NCBI GenBank assembly: GCA_016125355.1
Contig: WGLX01000012.1
Location: 124,001-188,000, forward strand
DNA from: Actinomycetales bacterium
GTDB lineage: Bacteria; Actinomycetota; Actinomycetes; S36-B12
Length of the DNA: 64,000 nt
Reading direction: 5' to 3'
Part shown: positions 1 through 9,600 of the stretch, one piece after another
Numbering within the stretch: the stretch's first letter is position 1
Layout: the number at the start of each line of letters is the position of its first letter
Translations under genes and position numbers: made by a program
Notes under the pieces: generated by a model
What the model saw: the letters and a program-made list of their open reading frames with translations, nothing else
The model's database searches: none
Told to the model about the DNA's origin: nothing

Positions 1-273
1 GATGCCGTGGGTGCCGCGCGCGTGCATGCCTCCGAGACCGGGCCGGTGCACGCAGAGCCGGGCTGGTCCGTCGAGGACCGTGAACGCATGGCGGAGGTCG
101 CACGTGCCCGGGGCTGGTCAGGTGTGGAGACGTGGTCGGCGGCCAACCTGTTCTTCGGCGGGGTGCATGCCGTCGAGGTGGCGCCGGATGGGACCGTCGA
201 CGCGGTCGGCGACTCCCGGCGCACCGGCTCCGTCGGCATCCTCCGCCCCGACGGCTCCACGGCGCAGGCCTGA
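1..273 (+). CDS. Gamma-glutamyltransferase, C-terminal end (partial)
   Basis: This reading frame enters from the left edge and ends at TGA 271-273. The 90 visible residues resemble the end of the small subunit of gamma-glutamyltransferase: a segment with a conserved 'ETGPVHAEPGW', a helix, then 'FFGGVHAVEVAPDG' and the terminal 'VGDSRRTGSVGIL', which matches the usual glycine-rich 'GDPRR-G' close of the family. These enzymes cleave or transfer the gamma-glutamyl group of glutathione and related peptides. The catalytic threonine lies outside the window, so activity cannot be judged. The assignment rests on the C-terminal pattern only. Confidence 0.7.
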   Translation, partial: DAVGAARVHASETGPVHAEPGWSVEDRERMAEVARARGWSGVETWSAANLFFGGVHAVEVAPDGTVDAVGDSRRTGSVGILRPDGSTAQA

Positions 274-310
274 ACGGGAACCACTCAACGAGGTGTGCCG
301 GTGGGCGTGG

Positions 311-1564
311 CTAGCCGCAGATGCGGAGGATGAGCCGCGCGAGGGCCTGGGCGCTCTGGATCACCTCGTCGACGCGGACGTACTCGTCCGGGGTGTGCGC
401 CGCCTCGGGCGTGCCCGGCCCGTAGTGCACCGTGGGGATCCCGCCGATGCGCGTGAGCAGGCGCAGGTCGGACCCGTACGGACCTCCATACACGTCCAGG
501 GGCTGGCCGGAGACCTCCTCATGCACCTCGGCGACGATGCTGCTGATCGGGTGCTTCGGGTCCACGCGGCCGGACGCGAACTGGCCACCCCACCACGTGA
601 CCCGGGCGGGATGATCGCGGAGCCAGGGGTCGGCAGCGCAGGTCGCCGCGACCGTGGCCTCGAGCTCGGCCCGCGCGTCCTCGACCTCCTCGCCGATGGC
701 GACCCCGAGCCGGCCCTCGGCGACGAGAACGTCGGGCACGGTGGAGGCCCAGTCGCCGGCATGGACGGTGCCGATGCTCAGCGGGTAGGCGATCGGCCAC
801 CGCTCCATGATCGGATCGACGTCCCGATTGCGGCGCGCCTCGAGCTCCTCGAGTGCGTGGTAGAGGGGGATGAAGCGCTCGATCGCGCTCACCCCGCTCA
901 TCCGCATCGACGCGTGCGCCGCCAGGCCCGGAACGGTGAGGCGGAAGGTGAGGGCGCCGCCATTGCCCGGAACCATGCCGAGGCTTGTGGGCTCCGGGAC
1001 GATGCACATGGCGGCCGTGACACCGTGCCGGAGGAGAGCGAACGTGCCGAGACCACCGTCCTCCTCCCCGCTGACGGGTGCGAGGATGACGTCGCCCCGC
1101 AGGGTGATCCCGGCCTCCGCAATGGCCCGGGTGGCTGCCCACATCGCCGCAACCCCGGCCTTCATGTCGCTGGCCCCGCGCGCCACGAGGACGTCGGCGC
1201 CGTTCCGCGACATGCGGCGGGGCACGAAGGGGTCGCCGCTCCAGGCGTCGAGGTCGCCCGGCGGAACGACGTCCGTGTGGCCGTCGAGCAGGAGGGTGGG
1301 GCCGTTGCCGTCGCCCTTCAGCGTCGCCGTGACTCCCACGGCGTGGTCGCGGTCGACCTCCATTCCCGGGAACTCGGGGTCCGCGGTCAGCCTGTCGAGA
1401 TCGATGTCCCATCGGTCGACCTCGAAGCCCTCAGCACTCCAGCGCTCGGCGAGCCAGTCCTGGGCCTCGACCTCCGCAGGCGTGCCGCTCACCGACGGGA
1501 TGGCGAGCAGGGCGGACAGGTCCTCGATGAGGCGGGCGCTGTCGATGTCGGGAACGGAGGTCAT
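311..1564 (-). CDS. M20-family metallo-deacylase (ArgE/DapE type)
   Basis: A 417-residue zinc hydrolase of the M20 group, which removes acyl or peptide groups from small amide substrates in the cytoplasm. Metal ligands are visible in order: His near 96 in 'LLDGHTDVVP', Asp near 133 in 'GASDMKAG', the Glu pair near 167-168 in 'SGEEDGG', Glu near 191 in 'VPEPTS' and a C-terminal His in 'AAHTPDEY'. The dimerisation or lid domain fills the middle, around 'GLAAHASMRMSG'. Length and motif spacing fit acetylornithine deacetylase or succinyl-diaminopimelate desuccinylase relatives, but no arg or dap gene is nearby, so the substrate is not assigned. It is convergent with the preceding gene and divergent from the next. 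Confidence 0.85.
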   Translation of the reverse strand: MTSVPDIDSARLIEDLSALLAIPSVSGTPAEVEAQDWLAERWSAEGFEVDRWDIDLDRLTADPEFPGMEVDRDHAVGVTATLKGDGNGPTLLLDGHTDVVPPGDLDAWSGDPFVPRRMSRNGADVLVARGASDMKAGVAAMWAATRAIAEAGITLRGDVILAPVSGEEDGGLGTFALLRHGVTAAMCIVPEPTSLGMVPGNGGALTFRLTVPGLAAHASMRMSGVSAIERFIPLYHALEELEARRNRDVDPIMERWPIAYPLSIGTVHAGDWASTVPDVLVAEGRLGVAIGEEVEDARAELEATVAATCAADPWLRDHPARVTWWGGQFASGRVDPKHPISSIVAEVHEEVSGQPLDVYGGPYGSDLRLLTRIGGIPTVHYGPGTPEAAHTPDEYVRVDEVIQSAQALARLILRICG

Positions 1565-1646
1565 CGGGGAATCATGCCCGCATTTCCCTTGTGGTGTCGG
1601 CGAGGGGCCGACATGATCGGTGGGCTGGACGGGGAGGAGGACGCCG

Positions 1647-2384
1647 TTGACGCGGAACCGTGGACGGCTCGTCGCCGTGGGGGTCGTTCTCGCGGCGCTG
1701 GTGCCGTGGGGAGCTCCCGCGTCGGCTGCGTCCGTCGGCCCGCAGGTGGGGGAGTGCTACCTCCTCGATCAGGACGTCCTCACGGAACGCGGCTGGTGGC
1801 CCGACGTCTCGGCGGTGCCCTGCACCGAGCGCCACAACTTCGAGGTCACGGAGGTGGGTCCGTTGCCGCAGGACGCGAACGCCTTCGACTTCGCCCGGGG
1901 GCAGTGCGGGGCCCCGGAGCTGTGGTCGGCCCTCGGCGTCAACCTGCCCCTCTCCGGAATCGTCCGGAGCCCCTTGCGCGTGGTGCCCTGGAGCTTTGCC
2001 GTCCGGCAGGCGCCGGGCACCTACGTGTGTGGCGGCGTGGCGCTCAGCTACCAGGGCGTCGATGACCCGATCGCGATCCCGCTGACGACGAGCATCAAGG
2101 ACCTGTCCCGACGGGAGCGCTCCGCGCTGCGCCACTGCTCGGACGCCTCGAACGGTCGCGGCGCCCTGCGGCCATCGGTGACGGTGCGCTGCGCCAGCAG
2201 GCCGAGCTGGCTGGTGACCTCGTGGGTGATCTGGAAGGCCTTCTACGACGAGTACCCGGGCCGGGTCGAGCTGCGGAAGCGGGCCAAGGACCTGTGCGGG
2301 ACCGACCGGGTCGCCTCGCTCCCGTCCCGGGCTGACTGGGATGCGGGCCTGCCGATGACGTCCTGCTACCGCCTGCGTGCGTAG
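1647..2384 (+). CDS. Secreted septum-formation-family protein
   Basis: The start is a TTG at 1647, chosen because GGGGAGGAGG lies 7 bases upstream and because it gives a clean Sec signal peptide: Arg-rich start, hydrophobic run to about residue 20, and an Ala-x-Ala site near 'APASAAS'. The mature protein of about 220 residues contains cysteines at regular intervals ('GECYLL', 'VPCTERHNFEV', 'GQCGAPEL', 'YVCGG', 'HCSDAS', 'VRCAS', 'DLCGTD', 'SCYRLR'), which suggests disulfide bonds outside the membrane. The 'PC-x-HNFEV' block resembles the actinobacterial septum-formation domain found in secreted or lipid-anchored proteins; the biochemical role of that domain is not established. An earlier in-frame ATG at 1620 would bury the signal peptide. 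Confidence 0.6.
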   Translation: MTRNRGRLVAVGVVLAALVPWGAPASAASVGPQVGECYLLDQDVLTERGWWPDVSAVPCTERHNFEVTEVGPLPQDANAFDFARGQCGAPELWSALGVNLPLSGIVRSPLRVVPWSFAVRQAPGTYVCGGVALSYQGVDDPIAIPLTTSIKDLSRRERSALRHCSDASNGRGALRPSVTVRCASRPSWLVTSWVIWKAFYDEYPGRVELRKRAKDLCGTDRVASLPSRADWDAGLPMTSCYRLRA

Positions 2385-2563
2385 TTTTGCGTGGAATATC
2401 CCTTTTGTGCTCCATTATCCACAGGGTTGGCGAGACATGACGTCATCCGGGGCGCCGCGTGTGCGGGAATGTGCTGGCCCCTGCCTTAGGGTGTAGCCGA
2501 TCACGCATGGCGGCGCCAGCCGCCGACCGCGGCCACGCGGTACTGACGAAACAGGAGGGCCCG

Positions 2564-2719
2564 ATGGCCGAGACCTACAGCGGCGAGGCTTACTGCGTGA
2601 AGTGCAAGGAGAAGCGGGCGTTCGAAGGCCACGTCGAGGAGACCAATGGCCGACGCTTCGCCAAGGGCATCTGCCCGGTGTGCGGCACCAAGGTGACCCG
2701 CATCCTGGGCAAGGCCTAA
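2564..2719 (+). CDS. Small zinc-ribbon protein, DUF5679 type
   Basis: A 51-residue protein starting at ATG 2564 behind the strong ribosome site CAGGAGGG. It has two CxxC knuckles, 'YCVKCKEKR' and 'ICPVCGTKV', separated by about 25 residues, so it should bind one zinc ion as a zinc ribbon. Size, sequence and the basic tail 'TRILGKA' fit the short DUF5679 proteins of Actinobacteria, whose role is unknown. It stands alone, followed directly by two GC-rich hairpins. An upstream in-frame start at 2459 is unlikely because it lacks a ribosome site. Confidence 0.75.
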   Translation: MAETYSGEAYCVKCKEKRAFEGHVEETNGRRFAKGICPVCGTKVTRILGKA

Positions 2720-2769
2720 GACCCGGCCCGCAGCGCGGGCCACCTGCACTCACGCGCCACGAGCGCACG

Positions 2770-2799
2770 GCGAGGGGCGACCACCCGGTCGCCCCTCGC
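2770..2799 (+). terminator. Perfect 13-bp hairpin terminator
   Basis: A 13-bp perfect stem with an ACCC tetraloop lies 50 bases after the small zinc-ribbon gene. A smaller hairpin (GGCCCGC/GCGGGCC, 2725-2741) precedes it. No clear T run follows, as is common in high-GC actinobacteria. Confidence 0.65.
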
Positions 2800-2893
2800 T
2801 GGCGTCTACGGCGCGAGGCTGCGGGGTTCGGCCCGGGGCGAACGTCGGCTGCAGCCGGTGGGCCGACCGGGCTTTGCCGTATACCGTGGAGGC

Positions 2894-4240
2894 ATGAGCT
2901 TCCCCTTCGGCTTCGGTATGGGCGACGGCGGGCCTGACGACGGCACCCCGGGCGGTGGCGCGACGGGCCCGTTCGGTGCCGGTGGCTTCGATATGAACGC
3001 ACTCGGCGCGGCCCTCCAGCAGCTCGGCGCGATGATGCAGGCCGGGCAGGGCGGCCCCGACGCCGGCGGCCCGGTGAACTGGTCGATGGTCACCGACATC
3101 GCTCGCAAGACGCTCGCGCAGGCGGGCGACCCCTCGGTGTCGGATGCCGAGCGTCGCGCGGTGGCCGACGCGGTCCAGCTCGCCGACGTGTGGCTCGACG
3201 GCGCCGTCAGCTTCCCGGCCACCGCCAAGGCCCCGGCGGCGTGGAGTCGGTCGGAGTGGCTCGAGGAGACGCTGCCGGTATGGCGGCAGGTCGTCCAGCC
3301 CATTGCCGAGCACATGCAGCAGGTGGTCGGCCAGACCATGGCGGGCCAGAGCGTGGACCCCGCCGCGCTCAGCGACAACCTGCCGGAGGCGCTGCGCGGG
3401 ATGTTCCCGGAGGGCATTCCCCCGGAGATGGCCCAGATGATGGGGCCGATGATGGGCATGATGCAGCAGCTCGGCACCGCCGCATTCAGCATGCAGCTCG
3501 GCCAGGCGCTGGCCGCCCTGGCCTCCGATGTCGTCAGCAGCTCCGATATCGGGATCCCGCTCACGACGGACGGCCGGCCCGCACTCATCCCGCGCAACGT
3601 GGCTGCCTTCGGCGATGGCCTCGGGGTGCCGGTGGAGGATGTGCGGCTCTACCTCAGCCTGCGCGAGTCGGCTCACCAGCGGCTGTTCGCGCATGTGCCC
3701 TGGCTGCGCCCGCGGATCATCGGCGCCGTCGAGGAGTACGCCCGGGGCGTGCGCATCGACCCCGGCCAACTGCAGGAGGCCCTGAACGGTGTCGACATGA
3801 GCGACCCCGCCGCGTTCCAGGAGCTGCTCGGCAGCGGCCTGCTGCAGCCCGAGGACACCGACGAGCAGCGCGCCGCCATCGCGCGGCTCGAGACGCTGCT
3901 CGCCCTGGTCGAGGGCTGGGTGGACGATGTCGTCGACCAGGCCGTCTCGGAGCGGCTGCCCTCGGCGGTGGCACTGCGGGAGACGATCCGCCGCCGCCGT
4001 GCGGCCGGTGGACCGGCCGAGAAGACCTTCGCCACGCTCGTCGGCATGGAATTGCGCCCGCGGCTCGCGCGCGAGGCGGCCACCTTGTTCGCCGTGGTGC
4101 GAGCCGGTCGGGGAGCGGATGCTCGTGACGCCCTCTGGGCGCACCCGGACCTGCTGCCCGGACCGGACGATCTGGCCGACCCGTTGGGCTTCATCGAGAG
4201 CAGCGCCAACGAGATCGACCTCGGGCTCGACGAGGAGTGA
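2894..4240 (+). CDS. DUF2342-type zinc-metalloprotease-like protein
   Basis: 448 residues from ATG 2894. The start is supported by a TATACC hexamer at 2880-2885, eight bases before the ATG, which suggests a leaderless transcript. The N-terminus is rich in Gly, Asp and Pro, followed by a long helical body. The block 'YLSLRESAHQRLF' with 'PWLRPRIIGAVEEYARG' and 'IDPGQLQEAL' is characteristic of the actinobacterial family named as zinc-dependent metalloproteases (DUF2342). The usual HExxH is degenerate here ('RESAH'), so proteolytic activity is doubtful. The middle is unusually methionine-rich ('EMAQMMGPMMGMMQQ'). It overlaps the downstream NUDIX gene by 4 bases. Confidence 0.75.
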   Translation: MSFPFGFGMGDGGPDDGTPGGGATGPFGAGGFDMNALGAALQQLGAMMQAGQGGPDAGGPVNWSMVTDIARKTLAQAGDPSVSDAERRAVADAVQLADVWLDGAVSFPATAKAPAAWSRSEWLEETLPVWRQVVQPIAEHMQQVVGQTMAGQSVDPAALSDNLPEALRGMFPEGIPPEMAQMMGPMMGMMQQLGTAAFSMQLGQALAALASDVVSSSDIGIPLTTDGRPALIPRNVAAFGDGLGVPVEDVRLYLSLRESAHQRLFAHVPWLRPRIIGAVEEYARGVRIDPGQLQEALNGVDMSDPAAFQELLGSGLLQPEDTDEQRAAIARLETLLALVEGWVDDVVDQAVSERLPSAVALRETIRRRRAAGGPAEKTFATLVGMELRPRLAREAATLFAVVRAGRGADARDALWAHPDLLPGPDDLADPLGFIESSANEIDLGLDEE

Positions 4241-4785
4241 CCCCACTCGCCCAGCTGCATGCGGACGCCTTCGACGTGCTCCGGCACTGGACGCATGACG
4301 AGCCGCAGCAACGCGTGCTGCGGGATCAGTACCTTGAGTTCCTTCGCGAGCACCCCGACGCCATGTCGCGTTCGTGCGCCATTGGCCACCTCACCTCGAG
4401 CGCCCTCGTGATGGACGAGCACCGCACGCGGGTCCTGCTGACCCTGCACCCCAAGGTGGGGCGATGGCTGCAGCTCGGCGGACACAACGAGGACGGCGAT
4501 GCGTCGATCCGGGCGGCCGCGCTGCGGGAGACCCGCGAGGAGAGCGGTATCGAGGACGTGACGATCTCGGCGGCACCGCTGCGCCTGGACCGTCATCCGG
4601 TCCCGTGCGGCGGCCGCATGTCGGAGCACCTCGACGTGCAGTTCCTCGCCCTCGTGCCGGCCGACGCGAAGGCGGTCATGAGCGAGGAATCCGATGATCT
4701 GCAGTGGTTCCCCGTCGACGCACTGCCCGATCCGCTCGATCCGTCGGTGCGGGCGCTGGTCGACGCCGCCCTCGGCGCAAGGTGA
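4237..4785 (+). CDS. NUDIX hydrolase
   Basis: 182 residues, starting with GTG in a GTGA overlap with the upstream gene, so translation is probably coupled. The NUDIX box is visible as 'GGHNEDGDASIRAAALRE' followed by 'TREESGIE', which keeps the REx2EExG metal-binding core; the first acidic position is Asp instead of Glu. Family members hydrolyse diphosphates linked to another group, often damaged nucleotides or sugar nucleotides. The substrate cannot be read from the sequence. The N-terminal 50 residues form an extra helical segment typical of actinobacterial stand-alone NUDIX proteins. Confidence 0.8.
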   Translation: MTPLAQLHADAFDVLRHWTHDEPQQRVLRDQYLEFLREHPDAMSRSCAIGHLTSSALVMDEHRTRVLLTLHPKVGRWLQLGGHNEDGDASIRAAALRETREESGIEDVTISAAPLRLDRHPVPCGGRMSEHLDVQFLALVPADAKAVMSEESDDLQWFPVDALPDPLDPSVRALVDAALGAR

Positions 4786-5239
4786 CGGACAGGCAAACAG
4801 CCGGTGGCCGGGGCAAATTAATTTCCCTCCACAGGGTGCGGACAACATTTCGCCTGCTCAGAGGCGGTTTTCCCGTGCTTTCCCCATGCTTTTCCCCAGT
4901 TGTGCACACGGCTCGTCCACAGCGACACGCGAGTGCCTCAACAGGCTGTTCACAGGGTGTCCACAGGGTTGGTGAACGACTTCGCCATTCGCGTTGACGG
5001 CGGTGCTGCGCAGTCCCTAGTTTCCTCGCGTTGGACCCCCGGGATAACACGCCGGTTCGCAAGGGGAAGGCGAACTCGACGGAGAGCCCCCGGGGGTCCG
5101 TCTCTTTGGGAAGCCTGCCCCCGGCGCCGCGACGTGTCCAGATGGTCGTTCGCACCCTTACCGAACCCTTACCCTTGTCAGGAACCTCCGCGCGGAACGG
5201 CCCGTCCGACCGTCGCGGCTGAACGATGAGGAGCGCGTC
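4786..5239. other. Gene-free stretch with clustered TCCACA boxes
   Basis: I see no supportable gene in these 454 bases. The stretch has four close relatives of a DnaA box on the plus strand: around 4827 (CTCCACAGG), 4913 (TCGTCCACA), 4947 (TGTTCACAG) and 4958 (TGTCCACAG), plus GTGCACAC at 4902. Base composition is locally less GC-rich around 4810-4900, with several TTTCCCC runs. This may be a DnaA-titrating cluster or regulatory DNA for the following operon. It is not an origin by itself, since no dnaA or dnaN is near. Confidence 0.35.
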
Positions 5240-5464
5240 GTGTCTGCGTTGGCCTGGTGGCTGATTCCCATTGGGGCCACCGTGCTGGCAGTCCTCTTCG
5301 TCATGCTGCGCAGTCGGCCCGCCAAGCCCACGAACACGGAGGACTCCATGGAACGGCTACGTCGCATGCAGGAGGCCATGGAACGCCCCATGCCCTCCAA
5401 CACCCGTGTCATCCGGCCGGACGAGCCGGAGATCCGGGATGCCGGCGACGGCGGCCGGCCATGA
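5240..5464 (+). CDS. Small single-pass membrane protein
   Basis: 74 residues from GTG 5240, with a GATGAGGAG ribosome site. One transmembrane helix covers about residues 4-23 ('ALAWWLIPIGATVLAVLFVM'). A charged cytoplasmic tail follows, rich in Arg, Glu and Met and probably helical. It overlaps the next gene by an ATGA, so the two are co-translated. I know no function for it; its fixed place before a YlbL-type membrane protease-like protein suggests that it belongs to the same complex or operon. Confidence 0.6.
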   Translation: MSALAWWLIPIGATVLAVLFVMLRSRPAKPTNTEDSMERLRRMQEAMERPMPSNTRVIRPDEPEIRDAGDGGRP

Positions 5465-6633
5465 CGACCCCCGAGCAGCCGACTCCCGAGCAGCCGACTC
5501 CCGAGCAGCCGACTCCCGAGCAGCGTCCGATCGAGGCCGCCGTCGACACTGAGCCGAGCCCGGCCCGCCGGCACCGCCCGGGTCGACGCGGCTGGATGCT
5601 CATCATCAGCGGTGTGACCACGACGGCCCTCCTGGTGGCGGCCTTCCTGCTCCCGGTGCCGTTCGTGAAGCTGTCACCGGGTCCCACGTTCAACGTCATC
5701 GGCCAGGACGGCGGGTCGGACGTGATCGCCATCAGCGGCACGCAGACCTACCCGACGACCGGGTCCTTGGACATGACCACCGTGTACGAGTCTGGCGGCC
5801 CGCGCGGCGGGCTCACCTTCGTCGATGCGATCGGGTCGTGGCTCAACCCCAGCGATGCCGTCGTCCCGCAGGAACTGCTCTTCCCGGACGACGTCTCCAG
5901 TGAGGACGTCGCCAAGGCGCAGGCCATCATGTTCGACACCTCGCAGTCGAATGCCGTCGCCGCCGCCATGAGGTACCTCGGCAAGCCGGTGACCACGCAG
6001 GTGGTGGCCAACGCCATCTACCCGGACACGCCGGCGGACGGGGTGATCGAGGCCAAGGACCAGATCGTTTCGGTGGACGGCACGACCATCACCTCGGCCC
6101 AGCAGGTCGTCGATGCCGTCCGGAACCAGCCGGTCGGCACGACGCTCGAGATCACCCTGCGACGCGAGGGCCAGGACAAGAAGGTCAGCGTCACGACGGC
6201 CGACAATCCCGACTCACCGGGGACTCCGTACCTCGGCATCGGCGTCGGCGAGCTGTACTCCGCCGACTTCCCGATCGACTTCACCCTCCAGGATGTGGGC
6301 GGGCCCAGTGCCGGCCTGATGTTCGCGGTGGGCATCGTGGACAAGCTCACCCCGGACAACCTGACCGGCGGGCAGCACATCGCCGGCACCGGAACCATCG
6401 AGCCGGACGGCACCGTGGGTCCGATCGGAGGCATCCGGCAGAAGCTCGTCGGGGCCCGTGACGCCGGGGCCACGCTGTTCCTCATGCCGGCCTCGCACTG
6501 CGGTGAGGTGGCCGGCCATATCCCGGATGGGCTGACCGTCACGCCGGTGAAGACGCTCAACGATGCGGTCGACGCGATCCATGCGTACACGAGTGGGGAG
6601 AGCGTTCCCTCGTGCCCGGCGGATGCCGCCTGA
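5461..6633 (+). CDS. YlbL-type PDZ/Lon-like membrane serine protease
   Basis: 390 residues from ATG 5461. Order of parts: a repetitive TPEQP N-terminal tail (residues 3-21), a basic stretch, one membrane helix at about 45-66, a PDZ-like domain at about 165-245, and a C-terminal Lon-type protease domain. The catalytic Ser (near 283, 'VGGPSAGL') and Lys (near 328, 'GGIRQKLVGA') dyad is intact. The domain should face outside the cell. Family members are membrane-anchored relatives of Lon with uncertain substrates. It is coupled to the small membrane protein upstream and followed by the UPF0182 gene, a pairing I know to be common in Actinobacteria. Confidence 0.85.
   Translation: MTTPEQPTPEQPTPEQPTPEQRPIEAAVDTEPSPARRHRPGRRGWMLIISGVTTTALLVAAFLLPVPFVKLSPGPTFNVIGQDGGSDVIAISGTQTYPTTGSLDMTTVYESGGPRGGLTFVDAIGSWLNPSDAVVPQELLFPDDVSSEDVAKAQAIMFDTSQSNAVAAAMRYLGKPVTTQVVANAIYPDTPADGVIEAKDQIVSVDGTTITSAQQVVDAVRNQPVGTTLEITLRREGQDKKVSVTTADNPDSPGTPYLGIGVGELYSADFPIDFTLQDVGGPSAGLMFAVGIVDKLTPDNLTGGQHIAGTGTIEPDGTVGPIGGIRQKLVGARDAGATLFLMPASHCGEVAGHIPDGLTVTPVKTLNDAVDAIHAYTSGESVPSCPADAA
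5467..5526 (+). repeat. Four tandem 15-bp coding repeats
   Basis: The unit ACTCCCGAGCAGCCG is repeated four times in frame, with one change in the first copy and a changed end in the last. It encodes TPEQP repeats in the N-terminal tail of the YlbL-type protein. Identical central copies imply recent expansion by slippage. Confidence 0.9.
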
Positions 6634-6667
6634 GGCGCCCCGGGGCCTGCTGTCGTAGGTTGGTGAG

Positions 6668-9600
6668 ATGAGTTTCGACATGCCGGGCATGGGCGGGCCG
6701 GGAGAGGGCCCGGGGACGGTCACGGAGGAGCCTCGTCGGCGCCGCGGCGTGCTGCTTCCGACGATCATCGTGCTCGCCCTGCTGGTGGGTGCCTTCGTCA
6801 TCTTCACGGGCTACTACACCGACTGGCTCTGGTACGACTCCATCGGCAAGACCTCGGTCTTCACCACCTCGATCGCCACCCGGGTCGTCATGTTCCTCGT
6901 GTTCGGCGTGGTCATGGGCGTCGCCGTCGGCCTGTCGATGTGGATCGCCTGGCGCACCCGGCCCACCTTCCGGGGGATGACGCCCGAGCAGGCCAGCCTG
7001 GAGCGCTACCGGGTGGCCGTCGAGCCCTACCGGCGACGTTTCACCATCCTCGCCGCCATCGCGGTGGGCTTCGTCGCCGGCCTGACGGCCGCGGGGGAGT
7101 GGGGCACCTACCTGCTGTGGCGCAACGCCACCCCCTTCGGGATCAACGATCCCCAGTTCGGGATGGACCTGTCGTTCTTCACGTTCACGCTGCCGTTCGT
7201 GCGGTTCCTCATCAGCTTCGGCTTCGCGGTGATCCTCATCTCCATCGTCGCCGTCATCGTGATCCAGTACCTCTACGGGGGTCTGCGGCTGCAGCCCAAG
7301 GGGGACCGGGCCTCCGCGGCCGCCCAGGCCCAGCTGAGCGTGCTGATCGGGCTGTTCATCCTGCTCAAGGCGGTGTCGTACTGGTTCGACCGGTTCGCGC
7401 TCGACACCCAGAGCCAGCAGCTCGTGGCGGGCTTCACCGGCCTGAAGTACACCGACGTCTACGCCGTCCTCCCCGCTCTGAACATCCTCACGGCCGTGTC
7501 CGTCCTGGTGTCGGTGCTGTTCTTCATCAATGCGTTCCGGCGGCACTGGGCCATCCCCGTGATCGGCGCGGGACTGCTGATCGTGACCAGCCTCGTCGTG
7601 GGGACGATCTACCCGATGATCGTCCAGCAGTTCCAGGTCCGGCCGAGCGAGCTGGTCCGCGAGCAGCCGTACCTCGAGCGCAACATCAATGCCACGCGCG
7701 CCGCCTACGACATCGCCGACTCCGAGGTGAAGGACTACCCGGGCACGGTCAGCCCACCCACCGCAGAGGTCCTCAACGCCAGCGCCGGCACCCTGAATGC
7801 GATCCGCCTGCTCGACCCGGCCGTGGTGTCACCCACGTTCAACCAGCTGCAGCAGATCCGCGGCTACTACTCCTTCAACTCCAAACTCGACATCGACCGC
7901 TACGACCTCGAGACCGGGCGCCGGGGCACCGTCATCGCCGTCCGCGAGATCAACCTGGCCGGTATCCCGGACGGGCAGCGCAACTGGACCAACGATCGCA
8001 CCGTGTACACGCACGGCTTCGGCGTCGTGGCCGCGTACGACAACACCGCGCTCACCAATGGCCAGCCTGACTTCTTCGAGAGCGACATCCCCTCGACCGG
8101 TCAGCTCAAGGTCGAGCAGCCGCGGGTGTACTTCGGTGAGTTCTCCCCGCAGTACAGCATCGTCGGCGCCCCTGAGGGCACCCCGCCGGTCGAGCTCGAC
8201 TATCCGGACGACAACAGCCCGACGGGGCAGACGACCAACACGTACACCGGCAAGGGCGGGGTCCCGATGGGCAGCCTGTTCGGCCGCGTGCTGTTCGCCA
8301 CCAAGTTCCAGGACGTGAACATCCTGCTGTCCGACCTGGTGAATCCCGAGTCGCGCATCCTGTACGACCGCGATCCGCTCACGCGCGTCGAGAAGATCGC
8401 GCCGTGGCTCACCCTCGATCAGGACCCGTACCCGATCGTGGCCGACGGACGCATCAAGTGGATCGTCGATGGCTACACGCTGTCGAACGAGTACCCGTAC
8501 AGCTCGCGGGTCAGCATCAGCGAGGCCACCAGCGACTCGGTGAGCACCCGCTCCCTGCCGAGCTCGCTGCTTCCACGCGACCAGGCGAACTACGTGCGCA
8601 ACTCGGTGAAGGCCGTCGTCGACGCCTATGACGGCACGGTGACCCTGTACGCCTGGGATGCGAAGGATCCGGTCCTGCAGACGTGGATGAAGGCCTTCCC
8701 CGGCATCGTGCAGCCGCTGAGCGAGATGCCGAACGAGGTCATGCAGCATGTCCGCTACCCGCAGGACCTGTTCAAGATCCAGCGCGCGATCCTCAGCCGG
8801 TACCACGTCACGGACCCGACGACGTTCTACAACGCGTCCGACGTGTGGATCGTGCCCAACGATCCGACCGTGAGCCCGGCCCAGGTGTTCCAGCCGCCGT
8901 ACTACCTGACGCTGCAGATGCCCGGCACCTCGAAGCCGGCCTTCTCCCTGACGACGACGTTCGCGCCACAACGCCGCCAGACCTTGGCCGCGTTCATGGC
9001 CGTCAACTCCGAACCGGGGGAGAACTATGGCCGCATGGAGGTCCTCCAGCTGCCGAGCAACACCACGATCCCCGGGCCGCAGCAGGTGCAGAACCTCTTC
9101 GAGTCGGATCCGTCCGTGTCGAGCCAGCTGAGCCTGCTCAGACGCGGCGGCTCCGAGGTCGACCTCGGCAACCTGCTCAGCCTGCCGTTCAACGGCGGCC
9201 TGCTCTACGTGGAACCGGTCTTCATCCGGGCCACGACCGACGGCTATCCGCTGCTGCGAAAGGTCCTGGTCGGCTACGGCCAGAACGTGGCGATGGAGAA
9301 CACGCTCGACGTCGCACTCGCCAAGGTGCTCGGCAGCAGCCCGGACTCGACCGCCGAGGGCACACCGGGCCAGAACGTCCCGGACCAGGGCACGGGCACG
9401 CCGACGCCCACCCCGACGCCTTCCCCGTCGGCACCGGCGACCACGGGAGATCCCTCCCAGGATCTGGCCATCGCGATCGCCGCGGCCCAGGCCGCGTACG
9501 ACGCCGGTCAGCAGGCCCTGGCGCGCGGGGACTGGGTGGCGTACGGGCAGGCGCAGGAGGACCTCAAGGCTGCTCTCGATGCCATCGCGGTGGCCGAGAA

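Noticed and set aside
2-2065. 687-residue plus-strand frame across the start of the window
   Set aside because: It lies opposite the M20 hydrolase gene and shows Arg/Gly/Pro-rich shadow composition. The real genes are on the minus strand here and in another frame after 1647.
4827-4966. Replication origin
   Set aside because: The boxes are few and no dnaA, dnaN, parA or AT-rich unwinding region is near.
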